DNA from: Bromus sterilis
Lineage: Eukaryota; Streptophyta; Magnoliopsida; Poales; Poaceae
DNA: 64,000 bases
Reading direction: 5' to 3'
Assembly (NCBI GenBank): GCA_950022295.1
Contig: OX465598.1
Location: 91,364,001-91,428,000 of the forward strand
A program made the translations under genes and the position numbers. The stretch's first letter is position 1, and each line of letters begins with the position of its first letter. The notes below the pieces were generated by a model, which ran no database searches, was not told where the DNA came from, and saw only the letters and a program-made list of their open reading frames with translations. This document shows, piece by piece, positions 48,163 through 57,856 of this stretch.

Positions 48163-49711
48163 TGATGACCCTCAACTGTAGGGGATCAATTGTAGTGTTC
48201 TCGCGGGTAAGTTAACCCAATTTATTGATTCAACACAAGGGGAGCCAAAGAGTATTTATAAGCTTCGACAGTTGACTTGTCAATTCAACAGCACCTGAAA
48301 TATGCTTGCTTGCAACAAAGTAATAATAGCAACTATGGTATGATAGTGGTAGCGACGGTGGTAACAACAAACGTAAAACAACAGAAATAAACTAGTAGTG
48401 ACCAGCAGTATTAAAGCACTGTAGGCTAGGGAGATGGTTGGTCGGGTGCTGCATGAATAAGAATGAACATGTAATACATTCTAAAACGGGGCAAGGCACA
48501 TAGAAAAGCAATGATCATCTAGGAAAATATCAAACATTAGGCATGTATCCCGTAGGTAGTTGTGCGTGATTGCAATAAGAACTTGCACAACATCTTTTGT
48601 CCTATCATCCCACTACGAACTGGGCCAAAAGGAACTTATGGAGATTAAGGTGCACCTGTCAAAGAGCACCGGAACAAAGCAATAAACTCAATGGATACAT
48701 GGAATCCTCAAATTATGGACCATCCCCTTTGGTGTCCCAAGCTGTCACCTTTGGGGTCGTCGGTTCCGGGCCATAATAGGTGCATACAACTCATAGATAG
48801 GATCTCAAACATAAATATACTCATGAAAACATAAGTGGTTCAGATCTGAAAACATGGCACTCGGTCCCAAAGAGACAAGCATTAAGGGCAACAAGTTGTA
48901 GCAAAGATGATAAACACCAAAGTGATGATAGGCAACATGCCCCCAACAATCTGACGAACTATTACATGATCAATCTCATCCAATCCCTACCATCTCCTTT
49001 GCCTACAGCAGGGAATTACTCACACATGTGAAGAGAAGTCATGGAGGGATGATGAATTGCTGATGGTGATGACGATGGCGACGATCTCCCCTCTCCGGAG
49101 GCCAAATAAGCCTCCAGATTAGCCCTCCCGAGGAAGAACAGAGGGTGGCGGCGGCTCCGCGACGGGTTCTGGAAAAGCGACTTCAGTTTCAGAGTTTCCC
49201 CGTCACGGGAATAAATAGGAGTCGAGGTAGGGCACCAGGGGAGGGGGAGTAGCCCAAGTGGCCAGCTGGCACGACCCCACCCCTGGTCGCGCCAGCAGGG
49301 CGCCTGGGGCCCCTGGCTGCCCTCTGGCCCCACTTCTGGCTCCGGGCTCCTTCAGGTGCGTGGATTTTTTGTGATTTTTCTGGGAATTTTCTGAGATATC
49401 CAAAAATCCATTATCCTGCGCACAATAAAACCATAAAAACGGCTCTGCTGAAAACAGCGTCATTCCGGGTTAGTTTATTTCAAATCATGCAAGAATGAGG
49501 GCAAAACAATAGCAAAAGTGTTTGGAAAAGTAGATACGTTTGAGACGTATCAACTCCCCCAAGCTTAGCATATTGCTTGTCCTCAAGCAATTCAGTTCAA
49601 CGAACTGGACGCGACAAAGAAAACTTTGACAAACTCTTTTGCTTCATAAGATGTATATAATCCGGTACTACGAAAAGAGTTTAGCAAGCATCAAAACAAT
49701 GCTATGAGGAA
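48163..49711 (-). mobile_element. Element I: 3' LTR plus stub of the A/B/C family
   Basis: A full LTR (48163-49552, 1390 bp, minus, TGATACG...GGTCATCA), the PPT AAGCTTGGGGGAGT and hairpin (49573-49590), then about 120 bp of family internal sequence ending near 49711. The rest, including the 5' LTR, is deleted. The left flank GCCAT has no right partner. It lies inside the broken integrase of D. Confidence 0.8.
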
Positions 49712-49886
49712 GCGCATCACGCAGGCGAATGCTCTCAAGGCCCGTCTTCGGAATCTCCCTGGTAGCCCTGTCAGTGATGATGAGCGGCCTCCACCGTCTC
49801 CTCAACCGCAGGACTATGGCTTCCCATCCGCGGAGGAATATGCTGACTTCTTCACGGAGGTGCCCGATCAGGATGATGAGGAGTAG
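49712..49886 (+). pseudogene. C-terminal fragment of a Sirevirus-type frame (element J)
   Basis: Reads RITQANALKARLRNLPGSPV, then DDERPPPSPQPQDYGFPSAE and an acidic end EVPDQDDEE before TAG (49884-49886). Its start is lost at the junction with element I. Similar acidic ends close the last frame of Maximus-like Copia elements. Followed by AAAGGGGGAGAAATC. Confidence 0.5.
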
Positions 49887-50332
49887 CTCTGTCATGTGCT
49901 TCCGTGTGCCCCTTTTTGTTCCTTGATGATAAAGGGGGAGAAATCTATCTAGTTGCTAGTTGCTAGTTCATTTCTATGCTAGATTTCTCGTATTAGTTAT
50001 GTCTTATGTTGTGTGGCGGATATGTATTAAGACATATGCATTATGTATCGAATTATATGTTTATCTACCCTTGCATGATATATCGTTCGATTCTTACTTC
50101 CTCATGTACTATTGGGTCTTATAACTAATATGCATTCTCATATAAATTTACTTGGTTATATGATCATGGGGGAGTCGCCCTAACATGTGCCTTGCTTAAA
50201 TGCCTAAAAACCACCATGCACATGTTGAGGGGGAGTCTCCCTCTTTGAAATGAAAATGCTCTCCAAATCGTAATTGTCATTCCTTTTGAGAGCTATATGT
50301 GCATTGTCATCAACTACCAAAAAGTGGGACAT
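49887..50332 (+). other. 3' untranslated region and PPT of element J
   Basis: Contains repeated purine tracts (AAAGGGGGAGAA at 49931-49942; GGGGGAGTCGCC at 50168-50179; GAGGGGGAGTCTCC near 50227-50240) and ends AAAAAGTGGGACAT, the likely PPT next to the LTR. No gene. Confidence 0.55.
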
Positions 50333-51794
50333 TGAAAGTGCAATCATGCCCTTAACCATATTTTATTGTTGATGACAATATACATATAAGGGGCTAACTA
50401 TGTTTGTTAAGTGATACACAGGAAGTTGGTTAGTCCTCTTGACATCATCGTGAAGGGATCAGATGTTGAACCTCGACCATACTCAAGAATTCAACATAAG
50501 GATTGAATATGACGCTAAGTCTTCTTTACTATTACATCTTGAGTCATAGGGATCCCCGCACAATTAAGAGGGAATCATAAGGTTGAGTTCAAATCTTGCT
50601 CAAATCATTAAAACTCTAACATGTAAAATACACTTCTACACAACCTATAAAAATTCAATGTAGTTGTGTAGGGTTTTCAAAACTCATGCACTTGAGATCT
50701 CTTTCATATGCCGGATCGTCCGGGCCCTGCCCGGACCGTCCGAAGAAATACACACCCGAGGCCCCTCTGGTGCATAATTATTCGGACAGTCCGAGGGCAG
50801 CCCGGACCGTCCGAACCCCGGACCGTCCAAAGAATTACACACCCGAGGCCCCTCTGGTGCATAATTAGTCGGACCGTCCGGACTGGACCCCGGACCGTCC
50901 AAAGAATTACGCTCCCAAGGACCTTCAGTTGCACAATTATTCGGACCGTTCGAGTCACGTGCCGGACCGTCCGGGCCCGTCCCGGACCGTTCGGACAGTT
51001 CTCCGGACCATCTGACTGTGATGTCCCATTACACTACTACAACCTTTTGTGGCCCTCCCGGTCGTCCGGATCTCAGGCCGGACCATCCAGGCTCTTCCTG
51101 GACCGTCCGACTTAAGAACACCAAGTGCTCCCTCTCCCTCATCTCCTACACTAAATCCAAGATCTCGAAGATATTTGTGAGAGTTCTTGTCGGATCTTTC
51201 ACCCCGTGATAGATCTGTCCCTTACCCATCTTCCAACCAAATCAAATTGTGATTTGAGCAAGTATTGAGATTTTCCTCATTGATCTTGTTACTCTTGGAG
51301 GTTGGAGACTCCTAGGAGGGTAGGAGTTCTTCGGAGAGGAATCGACCATTTTGATTACCCCCGTTGAGTTTGTGAGGGTTTGGCGACCACCTTTAAGGTC
51401 AACCGGTAGTGGTTGGGAATCGCCTTCGTGGTGATATCTCAAGGGGAATATAGTGAGCCTTCGTGGCGTTGGTGTGCCTTCGTGGTTTCACCCACTCTCT
51501 CCGAATGGTGAGTAGCTTCCCTCCAAGGAAGTGAACATCGGGATACATCGTTGTCTTCGCGTCATTCGGTTATCCCTACTCTTTCCCCTTTTACTTGCAC
51601 TACTTTGTTGTTTATCCCTCACTTGCTTTATTATATTGTGCTTGTTGTTTACCTTATCTTATCGAGGTCACCCTTGAAATTGTTAGGCACATCTTTATCT
51701 TTCGCATTATTGCCTAAAATTGATAAGTAGTGTTAAAATTTGTAATATAACCTATTCACCCACCCCCCCCTCTAGGTCTATCTCGATCCTTTCA
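50333..51794 (+). repeat. 3' LTR of Copia element J (1462 bp), Sirevirus-like
   Basis: Starts TGAAAGTGCAATCATGCC and ends CTCGATCCTTTCA, directly after a PPT. Contains the palindrome cluster 50711-51105. The 5' part of J is absent, so this is the 3' end of a truncated element. Short frames inside (for example 50708-51115) only reflect the repeats. Confidence 0.8.
50711..51105. repeat. Cluster of CGGACCGTCCG palindromes in the LTR of J
   Basis: About a dozen perfect or near palindromes of the form CCGGACCGTCCG or CGGACAGTCCG. Part of the cluster is a diverged tandem repeat, with the phrase CACCCGAGGCCCCTCTGGTG at about 50753 and 50842 and a weaker third copy near 50910. Conserved palindromes in non-coding regions are a known trait of Sireviruses. 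Confidence 0.75.
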
Positions 51795-52582
51795 GTTAGG
51801 TTAGTCCCAATGAACTTATATGAAAATGGCATAAAATTCTATCCTAATGTATGAAATGATGACATAATAGCATTAAATAATAATAAAATATGTGTTGAAA
51901 ACGTATAAGTGAGAGAACAGTCGCGGACATAGGCCTCCGCGAGGTTCTCATCGGCGAGGACTCAATCCAAACCTCTACGAAAAGTTTGAGGATCCACGCT
52001 AAAGACGCCCTAAGGACATTTCACTAAAAATAGTAGGTGTGGCATCTGTAAGAACCACAAAAGATGGAATTAAAATTATGGCAGAAAATTACTTTTGATT
52101 TCAGGTGCATATGCTCCCTTTTTGAGAAACATATATTTCAGATCGATCAAAAGAATTGAAAAATATAATCATATGTGTATCTACAATTTTTAATGTGCTC
52201 GCATAAAGTTTCACGAAAAATTTATTTCTTGTGGATTCGATAAAAAAGACAAATAATATATATTGAACAACTTTATTTTAGCATCGTATTTTTTTATCTA
52301 TGAAAGGCACACAAGGGCTGATTTTCCGTGAAACAACTTTGTGTGCATTTTAAATGTCAAGATGTACTCGTTGATAATTGTTTCAATTTTTTAATATGCG
52401 GTAACAATAGTATTTAAAGTAAAAGAAGCATATACATGTGAAAGCCAAAAAACATCGCGTCTAGGACCTTCCAATAAAAATATTGGGTAATCACGGGGAG
52501 CGAACATTCGCTTCCGAACATGGAAAAAGCAAAAGTTTTGAATGGCAATCACTGTAGATACGGGTAGCAACTGTCAGCATGC
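51795..52582. other. Unassigned stretch, no gene seen
   Basis: AT-rich sequence of about 790 bp after the LTR of J. No reading frame, LTR, TIR or RNA gene recognised. It may be old non-element DNA or an unrecognised decayed element. Confidence 0.4.
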
Positions 52583-52765
52583 GCGTGACAAGTGAAGAAA
52601 AAAACTACAGCGAGTTGCCATGTGTTATACACTATAGTTGTTATATGCAACTACATCATTTGTCATAACGTTTACGCTTGTTATATCCCTGAAAAAACTT
52701 TTGCTTTAAATTGAGTCCATCCTCTCGCAGGCCAACAAGATCATCCGGAGCTTCCTATGGATTGG
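52583..52765 (+). repeat. Direct repeat, copy 1 (partner 53898-54082)
   Basis: About 183 bp including GTGAAGAAAAAAACTACAGC and the first 50 bp or so of LINE coding sequence. Repeats 1315 bp downstream with roughly 10% difference. Confidence 0.75.
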
Positions 52766-53818
52766 CCGCAAGGACGCGCGTGGCTGGCAATGCCTCGTCA
52801 ACTGGCAGTGTGTGTGTCGCCCTCTCTCCCTGGGAGGCCTCGGAGTACAGGACCTCCATCGCGCGGGCATTGCGCTAACGGTGTGCTGGCTTTGGCTGCA
52901 GCGCACTGACGACTCCCGCCCTTGGCGCAGTCTGCACCTTCCCTCCAACCCGGATGCTCGTGCCATCTTCCATGCCTCCACCGCTTGGTCTATTGACGAT
53001 GGGAGGGATTGCCGATTCTGGACGGACCATTGGATCAATGGGCGCTCGACCGCTGAGATCGCACCACTCGTCTTCAACCTTGTGTCGCGACAGTGCCGTA
53101 AGATTCGATCCGTGAGGGAAGGGATCCACCTGCGCTCCTGGGTACAGGACATCGGTGGTGCCCTTGGACCCCATGCGCTCCTCCAGTACGTCGACCTCTG
53201 GCGCCAGGTTTGATACGTCACCCTCTCCGACCATCCTGATTAGCTCCACTGGCGTTGGACGGTGTCCGGCTGCTACACCGCGAACTCCTGCTACGACAGG
53301 CTCTTCTGCGGCTCGATCCCCGACCCACATTGGCGCCTCCTTTGGAACACTTGGGCGCCGCTGCGCATCAAAGTCTTCTTCTGGCCCGCACTCCATGACC
53401 ATTGTTGGACTGCCGATAGACTCGAGCGCCACGGTGTCCCCCATGAAGCCCGATGCCCGCTCTATGACCAGGAACCAGAGTGCATGTCTCACTTTCTCGC
53501 CGCCTTCTCCTTTTCTCGTCAGGTTTGGCACCAACTCCTCTCGTGGTGTCGGAACCCCATCTCCCTACCACCACCGGATGGCCCCCCTTCATGGACTGGT
53601 GGTCATCTTCCGTTCGATCGGCCCCCAAGGCCATGCGGAAAGGGCTGAACTCCATCATCTCCCTTGTGGCCAGGGAGATATGGAAGCACCGCAACGCTTG
53701 CATCTTTGATGGCATGCGCCCCTCCATCGGCCGCCTCACAGACTGCATTCGCGACGAGGCAAAGCTTTAGGCTAAGGCCGGTGCAAAAGGGATCCATAAC
53801 CTCATCATGTCTAGCTAG
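52713..53818 (+). pseudogene. LINE ORF2 3' fragment (L1-like): RT end and zf-RVT region
   Basis: Reads IESILSQANKIIRSFLWIG, then RPLSLGGLGVQDLHRAGIAL, DCRFWTDHWINGRS and LRSWVQDI. After stops near 53211-53240 it continues SGCYTANSCYDRLFCGS, WNTWAPLRIKVFFWPALHDH and EPECMSHFLAAFSFSRQVWH, the pattern of the zinc-binding region found at the end of plant LINE ORF2 (zf-RVT, PF13966). A frameshift near 53600-53640 precedes AREIWKHRNACIFDGMRPSI. Catalytic RT motifs lie upstream and are missing, so this is a 5'-truncated or deleted relic. Relatives include the L1-type LINEs of wheat. Confidence 0.8.
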
Positions 53819-53897
53819 TGTGTGAGTTTGGTGGCTGAGCAACCCACCCTTTGTTCTGCTCTTGGTGTTGCACTCGCCGATCCTCGTATACGTGACT

Positions 53898-54082
53898 GCG
53901 TGGCAAGTGAAGAAAAAAACTACAGCGAGTTGCCATGTGTTATACACTATAGTTGCTATCTGCGTCTACCATTTGTCATAAAACACATTTACGCTTGTTA
54001 TATCCCTGAACAAACTTTTGCTTTAAATTGAGTCCATCCTCTCGCAGGCCAACAAGATCATCCGGGGCTTCCTATGGATTGG
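53898..54082 (+). repeat. Direct repeat, copy 2, ending at element K
   Basis: Second copy of 52583-52765. It includes the start of the LINE fragment again and is cut at ATTGG (54078-54082) by element K, so the rest of the second unit should lie beyond K. Confidence 0.75.
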
Positions 54083-56626
54083 TGTAACATCCCAATTTTC
54101 TAAATTCGGATGTTAATAGATCATCATATGCATCTCATGCTGTTTCCGCATTTTTCTAGAGTTTTAAAATATTTTAAACAATTTCCAACACATGGCAGTT
54201 CGCTGGAGAGGATATGACATGACTTATCCCCATTTTTAAATTATTGGAAAATAGTTTAAAATATTTTTGGAGACATTTTAAATTTACTTTGGGATTATAA
54301 ATAATTTCCAAAAATATTTTGGGAATTTATTTATGCTCCGGAAAAGTTTAAAATGATTTTTGGAGTTTTTTGATATTTTTAAATTGCCAGAAAAGTATTT
54401 AAAAATATTTAAAAATAAGTTGCAAAATTTTTATTTTTATTAAATATTTTGGTAATGCCAAAAATTCAATTTTATTATTTTAAAAGTTTTGGTGAAAACG
54501 GAAATTAAAATAATTTTCCGTGATTTTTCTTAAATTGTTTTGGGCCTAACGGGCCTGTACTGTTTTTTTTCGCCCAGCCAATTTCGAATTTGTTTCGGAT
54601 TTAAAAAAAACTCTACGGATCGGGTCTATATAACGCCCACGGGTCCGCGGATTAGGGTTTCGAAACCAGCACCCGCGAACCCGCCTAGCCGCGTCGCCGC
54701 CGAGTTCGTCGCCGCCGGCCACGAGGTGAGCCGCCCCGCCGTCGTCCTAGCCGCGCCGCCTCGGGCCGCCGCCGGTAGCCGCCGGGCACTGGCCGCGCCG
54801 CGCCGCCGACTGTGCCGCCGCCGCCGTCGGTCAAAGCCGGCCAGATCCGGTCAAACCGGCACCGGGGACCCGGTCGCGTTTTTCGCATTTATTTTATTTA
54901 CGGATAGGTCGTTTTTGCAGATTGGACCCCGATGCCACCAGGTACCGTTTTCGTGGTTACTTTTTAACCGTAGCTCGGAATAGAGTGATTCCAGTTGTGT
55001 TGCGACCGTGTCGAAAAGTTCTAGCCAGTAGACTAAGTTTTACAGAAGTTTAAAATTTTCAAATTTGAATCCCAAGCGGAATAAAATTTGAACTTCCGGT
55101 AGCCTTATCTTCTTAACGGTGCGCCCGTTTGCGCCGTTTCTTTTTGCGTTGGTTTTATTTTGTCGAGTACTTTATGTTTAGCTTCTGTTAGGCAAGTTTT
55201 TCTACTGTTCTTTGTATGTTTATTACTGTTTCTGCATATTTGTATTGAACATATGTTGATTGGTGTTATGTTTGCTCGTATAGATTGTCCGGAGTGCGCC
55301 GCATCGTTTTGTGAGGATTGTGATCGTCAGGAACAGGAAGAAGGCAAGTGATGCTTTGACCATACTCATACCTATAATTTTATATATGCATTATGTTAAC
55401 AATATCACCCTATTGCATGATAGGTAGTTTACTTTACTGTTGCTTCAAAACCAGTTAGGATAGCCACATGTCTTGACTTGTATTTGTAGATCAACCTAGC
55501 ACGTATTGTTAATTTATTGCTATGCTTTCTAGACGTGGTTTGGGTTGCGATAATTCACGGAGTGCATGTGAGCTATTTAATAATTTGTGTAGCAACTTTA
55601 TAATAAATAGAAATCACTTCTGGACGGGCGGGTTGCATCCCGGTGGCTGTGCCTTGTCTAAGGACGGTGTCGGGGTTAAATGCACCCAATGGTTGTTTTG
55701 GTGGTGAACCGGGTGCGACATGGTGTCTACCCTCTAAACGCAGTGGGCACCGTCCAGGCTCAAAAAGATCAGACAGGCAATATTACTAGTAGCTTCCGTG
55801 TACAGCCACTGGCTATATGGGCTCTGGCTTAGCATGAGTACGTTGTGGGGAACCTGGCCCTGGTAGCTAGCTGATGTAGATGTGTGTTAGGTGTACCGGC
55901 TACCAAAGGGTGGAGGCAACCTCTTCGGAAAGTCTTCGTCTCAATCTTCGGGTTGGGTCCAGTGGGGAACGTGCACAACCGCTGCAAAGCGTATAAACTG
56001 ATCATGATTAGCCGTGTCCATGGTTACGGACGAACTTTTAGCAACTAGTCAGTACTGTTGATGAATGATCTTGACAGATGAACACTTAACAATAATTTTG
56101 GTGGGAAAGATTAGCATGGGTTGCTGTGTGATTCAGGTAGATTTCAACTTAAAATTTTGACTAGTTTAGTTCAGGAGAAAATTGGATTTCTGCAAAACAA
56201 AACCATAAGCCTTTCCTTTGACTCACCTTGCATGTAGTTGTAGGTCCTTTATATATACCTCTTCCGTGTCACTTGCCGTACAAATCAGATGTACTGACCC
56301 GTTGTCGGGTTGTAACCTTCGGTGTTGCAGGTTTTTCAGACGACCAGTAAGGTGCGTTTAGGGTTGCGGGTCTACACTCAGCATGTTCGCTTGTGGATGT
56401 TTATGGGACTCCTCGTTATTTGCTTATGTTTCCGCTATATTTATGTTGAATAAGCTAGCCTTGAGCTATGCAACCTGTTATTTGTTTTATTCTGGATCAT
56501 ACGTTGTAATAATGATGCACTTGTACTTTGATATACATCTATGATACTATGTGTGCCAGCGAGTTCGATCCAGGGACTGGCACTTGATCACAGAGACTTC
56601 AATTCTATGTGAATTGGGTCATTACA
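54083..56626 (+). repeat. 5' LTR of element K (2544 bp)
   Basis: Starts TGTAACATCCCAATTTTC and ends GGGTCATTACA. An AT-rich U3 is followed by a TATA box and a GC-rich leader (54650-54890) with a possible splice donor ACGAG|GTGAGC near 54726. Frames in the GC-rich part are not considered genes. Confidence 0.85.
54627..54633 (+). promoter_or_regulatory. TATA box of K LTR
   Basis: TATATAA within GGGTCTATATAACGCCC, just upstream of a GC-rich leader, the expected U3 promoter position. Confidence 0.6.
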
Positions 56627-56628
56627 GA

Positions 56629-56640
56629 TGGTATCAGAGC
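56629..56640 (+). other. Primer-binding site, tRNA-iMet type (element K)
   Basis: TGGTATCAGAGC, complementary to the 3' end of initiator tRNA-Met, 2 bp after the LTR. Confidence 0.9.
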
Positions 56641-56795
56641 AGTGTGTTGACTGTAGGACGTGACCCTAGAAAATGGATTAGAAAAGCCATATGAATGAAA
56701 ATATTACTTTACATCACTCTGTCTTGTACTTACTTACCTTCTCTATCTCGTATTCATACCTGTTCTAATCTTGCCTTTCCGCTCTTTGATTATAG

Positions 56796-57514
56796 ATGAC
56801 CACTTTGTCATACCGCGCTATGGAGTTTGGACCTGAGCTCAGGGGGATTTGACATTACCTGAACATCTACGCGCCAGTCTTTCAGCCGGACATAGTGGAG
56901 ACAAGGGGAGCTGATGACTACTGGCAAGTGGAGACATTTCTCCTAGGAAGCATGACGGAAGAAAGGGTGATCACGGAGTCATTCGAGGTGCATGCCCGGA
57001 GAGGGAGAAGTGTGTGCGCATAGCCATTCACATGGCTCTTGGACGCATCGTTGAGCGGTATGCCGGCCAGCTAAAGGGTACGGTGTACAAGAAGATGACC
57101 AGGATCCTTCCATCGGGGATCATATGGCCAAAGAAGTTCAAGTATGTGCCTGGGGCCATTTGTCCAGGTACAACTACCTACTTCATCCAGATCCTGGAGA
57201 AGCACATCCACGACCTGGAGAAGAGCGCTCCGTCGGATCTCTACACCATCACTGAGTTGCAGCAGAAGAACACCAAGCTCAAGAGGGACACCAACAAACT
57301 CAAGAAGGATAGGGTGGAGATGCAAGCGGAGATAAAGAGGCTAAAGGAGAAGATGAAGGCAAATGGAATTGAAGAACAAGAAGAGGAACCAGAAGTGGAG
57401 ACCTCGGCAGAAGAAGATGAACCGAGTCCCAAAAGGCGCAACCGCATTAGCGGGCGTGAATACCGCATGCTGTTTAGCAAAGACAGCATTCGGAATTACT
57501 TCACCGGCAATTAG
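56796..57514 (+). pseudogene. Extra frame before gag (orf0-like) with coiled coil, element K
   Basis: Starts MTTLSYRAMEFGPELRG. One TGA at 56850-56852, then YLNIYAPVFQPDIVETRGAD to ITESFEV, then a frame shift near 56989, then an open frame to 57514 (VRIAIHMALGRIVERYAGQL onwards). Residues TELQQKNTKLKRDTNKLKKD and the following QAEIKRLKEKMK form a clear heptad-type coiled coil, followed by a Glu-rich segment and a basic end (SPKRRNRISGREYRM). About 238 codons. A frame in this position is known in rice RIRE3/RIRE8 as orf0; its function is unknown. Sense orientation and position between PBS and gag argue against chance. Confidence 0.6.
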
Positions 57515-57856
57515 TTTACTATCGTTATCGTGTTAGCGTATTTGACCATGTCAACTTATTCGGTATGGAAATACTAGGTTGCTTGATATACTCTTATTCG
57601 TGATTGTGTTGAGGATCTTATATCAGTTATACAATATATTTTAAACTATATGGTGTGATATGTGATGGTTTTTCGTATAAGTGCATTGGTTGATGATTGT
57701 TATATGTTTGATGCTATGGTGATATTGTTTGGTGAAGTTGATTGGTGATATATGTATTGTATATATAATGCTTGCCATGATCATCATAAGCATATGGGGT
57801 AGGATATATTTCCCTAGCTACTTTCTGTCTACAACTTACCTATTCTTGCCCAACAG

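Noticed and set aside
50711..51105. CRISPR-like repeated palindromes
   Set aside because: The spacing is irregular, the spacers themselves are repeats, and the context is a plant LTR.
50684..51115. Frames on both strands with repeated RTVR/GPG-type phrases
   Set aside because: Produced by the CGGACCGTCCG palindrome cluster in the LTR of J. No independent coding evidence.
51795..52582. Possible MITE or host promoter in the unassigned stretch
   Set aside because: I found no terminal inverted repeat with a target duplication and no following gene.
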